Shown: positions 61,852-64,000 of the stretch, one piece after another | How the letters are laid out: the number at the start of each line of letters is the position of its first letter | Numbering within the stretch: position 1 is the stretch's first letter | From: Brevundimonas fontaquae | GTDB lineage: Bacteria; Pseudomonadota; Alphaproteobacteria; Caulobacterales; Caulobacteraceae | NCBI RefSeq assembly: GCF_017086445.1 | Contig: NZ_CP070968.1 | Coordinates: forward strand, 1,922,001-1,986,000 | Length of the DNA stretch: 64,000 nt | Reading direction: 5' to 3' | Program-made: the position numbers and the translations under genes | The notes under the pieces: generated by a model | The model's database searches: none | Seen by the model: the letters and a program-made list of their open reading frames with translations, nothing else | Told to the model about the DNA's origin: nothing

Positions 61852-62196
61852 ATGCCGATGACCGAGCGACTCTTCCTGCTGAACCCCGACTGGCACGACG
61901 ATCAGGGCGGTCCGTGGTTCTGCCCGCCCGGCGCCTATATCGAGGGTGTCCTGGCCTTCTATCCTCAGCTTCGCGATGCGCTGGACGTCGTCTATCTGGA
62001 CCATCCGCGCCCGCGCCAGCCGGTCATCGACCAGGTCGGCGAGGCCCATCAGAGCTGCCCCATTCTGATCCTGGACGGCGAACTGGATTGGCCCGAGGCC
62101 GAGGTCAGCGAAACGACCGGCCGGCGCTTCCTTCAGGATCACGCCATCGCTCCCTATCTGGCGGCCCGCTACGGCGTCGGCCGGCCCCATCCCTAG
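61852..62196 (+). CDS. DUF3088-family protein
   Basis: Protein of 114 residues resembling DUF3088: ERLFLLNPDWHDDQGGPWFCPPGAYIEG, then VVYLDHPRPRQPVID, SCPILILDGEL and GRRFLQDHAIAPYLAARYGVGRPHP at the end. The Cys in the CPPGA motif and the overall size recall thioredoxin-like folds, but the function is unknown. The ATG at 61852 or the one at 61858 may be used. Confidence 0.82.
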   Translation: MPMTERLFLLNPDWHDDQGGPWFCPPGAYIEGVLAFYPQLRDALDVVYLDHPRPRQPVIDQVGEAHQSCPILILDGELDWPEAEVSETTGRRFLQDHAIAPYLAARYGVGRPHP

Positions 62197-62205
62197 AGGT
62201 CCGTC

Positions 62206-62472
62206 ATGCCTATCGGCGTCTTCACCATGGTCGGCATCTACATCATCGCCTGGTGGACGGTGCTGTTCGCCGTGCTGCCGCTGGGCACGGCGAGCGAGAC
62301 GCACGAGCCGCCGACCGACGGCTCACAATGGGGCGCGCCCAAGACGCCCAATCTGAAGAAGAAGTTCCTGACGACCACCTGGGTCTCGGCCCTGGTCTGG
62401 GCGTTCGTGATGGTGCTGATCTTCACGGGCTGGCTGCCCCTGCCGAACTTCGCCAGCGGCCCGGCTGTCTAA
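62206..62472 (+). CDS. DUF1467-family small membrane protein
   Basis: Protein of 88 residues with two helices (about 6-27 and 58-77). The pattern IYIIAWWTVLFAVLPLG and the basic loop PNLKKKFLTTTWVSALVWA identify DUF1467, an alphaproteobacterial family found beside proS and lol genes. Role unknown. It begins nine bases after the DUF3088 gene. Confidence 0.9.
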   Translation: MPIGVFTMVGIYIIAWWTVLFAVLPLGTASETHEPPTDGSQWGAPKTPNLKKKFLTTTWVSALVWAFVMVLIFTGWLPLPNFASGPAV

Positions 62473-62549
62473 ACGACGCATCGGCCTAGCTTTCGCCCCG
62501 TCCGAGCGGCTAAAGCCTTGTTCCGTCTCTACGCCTAGGATTCCCGACC

Positions 62550-63866
62550 ATGCGCCTGTCGCGCTTTTTCCTGCCCACGCTGAAGGAAGCCCCTTCGGAC
62601 GCCCAGATCGTCTCGCACCAGCTGATGCTGCGCGCCGGCATGATCAAGCAGGAGGCCGCCGGCATCTACGCCTGGCTGCCGCTGGGTTTGAAAGTTCTGC
62701 GCAAGATCGAGCAGATCGTGCGCGAAGAGCAGATGCGGGCCGGGGCGGTCGAACTGTTGATGCCGACGCTGCAACTGGCCGACCTGTGGCGCGAAAGCGG
62801 CCGTTACGACGCCTACGGCCCCGAGATGCTGCGTATCACCGACCGTCACGAACGTGAGCTGCTATACGGACCGACCAACGAGGAGATGATCACCGACATC
62901 TTCCGGGCCTATGTGAAGTCCTACAAGTCGCTGCCGCTGAACCTGTTTCACATCCAGTGGAAGTTCCGCGACGAGCGCCGTCCGCGCTTTGGCGTGATGC
63001 GAGGGCGCGAGTTCCTGATGAAGGACGCCTATTCGTTCGACGTGGACGAGGCCGCGGCCCGCGTCGCCTACAACCGCATGTTCGTCGCCTATCTGAACAC
63101 CTTCGCCCGCATGGGCCTGAAGGCCGTGCCGATGCGCGCCGACACCGGCCCCATCGGCGGCGATCTGAGCCACGAGTTCATCGTCCTGGCTGAAACCGGC
63201 GAGAGCGAGGTCTTCTGCGACCGCAAGCTGGTCGAGATGCCCGCGCCCGGCGACGACTTCAGCCCGGAAGCCGTCCAGGCCGTCTTCGACGAACGCACCG
63301 CCCTCTACGCCGCTACCGAAGAGATGCACGATCCGGCGCAGTTCGAGGCCAAGACCGCCGAGGGCGACCGCCTGTCGGCGCGCGGCATCGAGGTCGGCCA
63401 CATCTTCTACTTCGGCACCAAATACTCCGCCCCGATGAAGGCCAAGGTCGCCGGGCCCGACGGTCAGGACGCCGAGGTCCACATGGGCAGCTATGGCGTC
63501 GGCGTGTCGCGCCTGCTGGGGGCCATCATCGAAGCGAGCCACGACGCCGGCGGCATCATCTGGCCCGATGCGGTCGCGCCGTTCGACGTGGTCGTGATCA
63601 ATCTGCGCGCCAATGACGAGGCCGTCTCGGCCGCCTGCGAGGACGCGGTGGCCCAGCTTGAAAAGCTCGGCAAGGACGTCCTCTACGACGACACCGACGA
63701 ACGTCCCGGCGGCAAGTTCGCCACCGCCGACCTGATCGGCGTGCCGTGGCAGCTGACCATCGGTCCCAAGGGACTGGCGGACGGCGTTGTCGAACTGAAA
63801 CGCCGCGCCACTGGCGAGAAGGTGTCCGTGCCGCTCGCCGAAGCTATCGAAAGGCTGACCGCTTGA
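62550..63866 (+). CDS. proS: Proline-tRNA ligase
   Basis: Class II synthetase of 438 residues. Motif 2 ([30 protein letters not shown]) and the proline-site segments [10 protein letters not shown] and [12 protein letters not shown] are intact, with the anticodon-binding domain at the C-terminus ([13 protein letters not shown]...). It is about 130 residues shorter than the E. coli enzyme because the cis-editing insertion domain is absent, as usual in alphaproteobacteria, which use a separate trans-editing protein. Its stop overlaps the TTG start of lolC. Confidence 0.97.
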   Translation: MRLSRFFLPTLKEAPSDAQIVSHQLMLRAGMIKQEAAGIYAWLPLGLKVLRKIEQIVREEQMRAGAVELLMPTLQLADLWRESGRYDAYGPEMLRITDRHERELLYGPTNEEMITDIFRAYVKSYKSLPLNLFHIQWKFRDERRPRFGVMRGREFLMKDAYSFDVDEAAARVAYNRMFVAYLNTFARMGLKAVPMRADTGPIGGDLSHEFIVLAETGESEVFCDRKLVEMPAPGDDFSPEAVQAVFDERTALYAATEEMHDPAQFEAKTAEGDRLSARGIEVGHIFYFGTKYSAPMKAKVAGPDGQDAEVHMGSYGVGVSRLLGAIIEASHDAGGIIWPDAVAPFDVVVINLRANDEAVSAACEDAVAQLEKLGKDVLYDDTDERPGGKFATADLIGVPWQLTIGPKGLADGVVELKRRATGEKVSVPLAEAIERLTA

Positions 63867-64000
63867 GCCTGCCGTCTCGTCCGTCCGGCGCCTTCTCCTC
63901 GTGGGAGATCGGCCTGGCCCTGCGCTACCTGCGCGCCAAGCGCAAGGAAGGCGGCGTCGCCACCATCGCCGTCATCAGCTTCATCGGCATCATGCTGGCC
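63863..64000 (+). CDS. lolC: Lipoprotein-releasing ABC transporter permease LolC/LolE (3'-truncated by window edge)
   Basis: Only the first 46 codons are present. They read [33 protein letters not shown] after a short Ser/Pro leader, which is the start of the LolC/LolE family including the first membrane helix. The complex extracts lipoproteins from the inner membrane. The TTG at 63863 overlaps the proS stop. LolC and LolE cannot be told apart from this fragment. Confidence 0.88.
   Translation, partial: MSLPSRPSGAFSSWEIGLALRYLRAKRKEGGVATIAVISFIGIMLA

Noticed and set aside
62550..63866. Short proS as a truncated gene
   Set aside because: Both ends and all catalytic motifs are present. Alphaproteobacterial ProRS normally lacks the editing insertion.

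Overview
The window reads as the chromosome of a high-GC alphaproteobacterium of the family Caulobacteraceae, most likely Brevundimonas or a close relative. The evidence is coding GC in the mid-60s percent, a complete 14-gene nuo operon running into birA-coaX-rnj and then DUF1467-proS-lolC, an iscR-iscS-sufBCDS operon of the alphaproteobacterial kind, a bactofilin, and a short proline-tRNA ligase without the editing insertion. The genus is inferred from gene order and protein character, not proven. I see no prophage, insertion sequence or CRISPR array.

Layout. 1-4850: the tail of a cytochrome bo3 quinol oxidase operon (cyoB partial, cyoC, cyoD) continues through a SURF1-like gene into a RegB/RegA-type redox two-component pair, all with overlapping ends. 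4847-9185: a HIT protein, a holin-like membrane protein, a hybrid histidine kinase, a CobS-type AAA ATPase with no cobT beside it, and an Ohr peroxidase. 9322-15943: PBP1A, prfB with its programmed +1 frameshift, a bactofilin, Bcp peroxiredoxin, a small GIY-YIG nuclease bracketed by inverted palindromes, and tyrS. 16277-23530: small membrane proteins, a DOMON-like protein, a NamZ-type muramidase, a DUF6624 protein, ahpC-ahpF, a small membrane protein with an 11-base homopolymer, an outer-membrane-like protein and an alpha/beta hydrolase lacking the usual nucleophile. 23689-31217: the iscR-iscS-sufB-(low-GC ORF)-sufC-sufD-sufS-sufT-sufA iron-sulfur operon, with a likely IscR operator on its promoter, then a TfoX-like gene. 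31214-34912: very small genes, lon, HU and tRNA-Val. 34971-41872: a large autotransporter with calcium-binding-type repeats, a glycosyltransferase, two identical tRNA-Asp genes and an AbgT-family transporter. 42078-57648: nuoA-N interleaved with one small membrane protein and three small lipoproteins. 57653-64000: birA, coaX, rnj, three proteins of unknown function, proS and the start of lolC.

How the genes fit together. Much of the window serves aerobic respiration and its hazards: complex I and a bo3 oxidase for electron flow, a quinone/redox-sensing kinase pair next to the oxidase, the Fe-S assembly line that complex I needs, and three peroxide-removing systems (Ohr, Bcp, AhpCF).

The least explained signals are: the GIY-YIG nuclease whose reading frame ends inside one of a pair of inverted palindromes, the same palindrome occurring elsewhere as a gene-less doublet; the tRNA-Asp copies that are each followed by an inverted copy of their own 3' end; and the low-GC ORF sitting between sufB and sufC.
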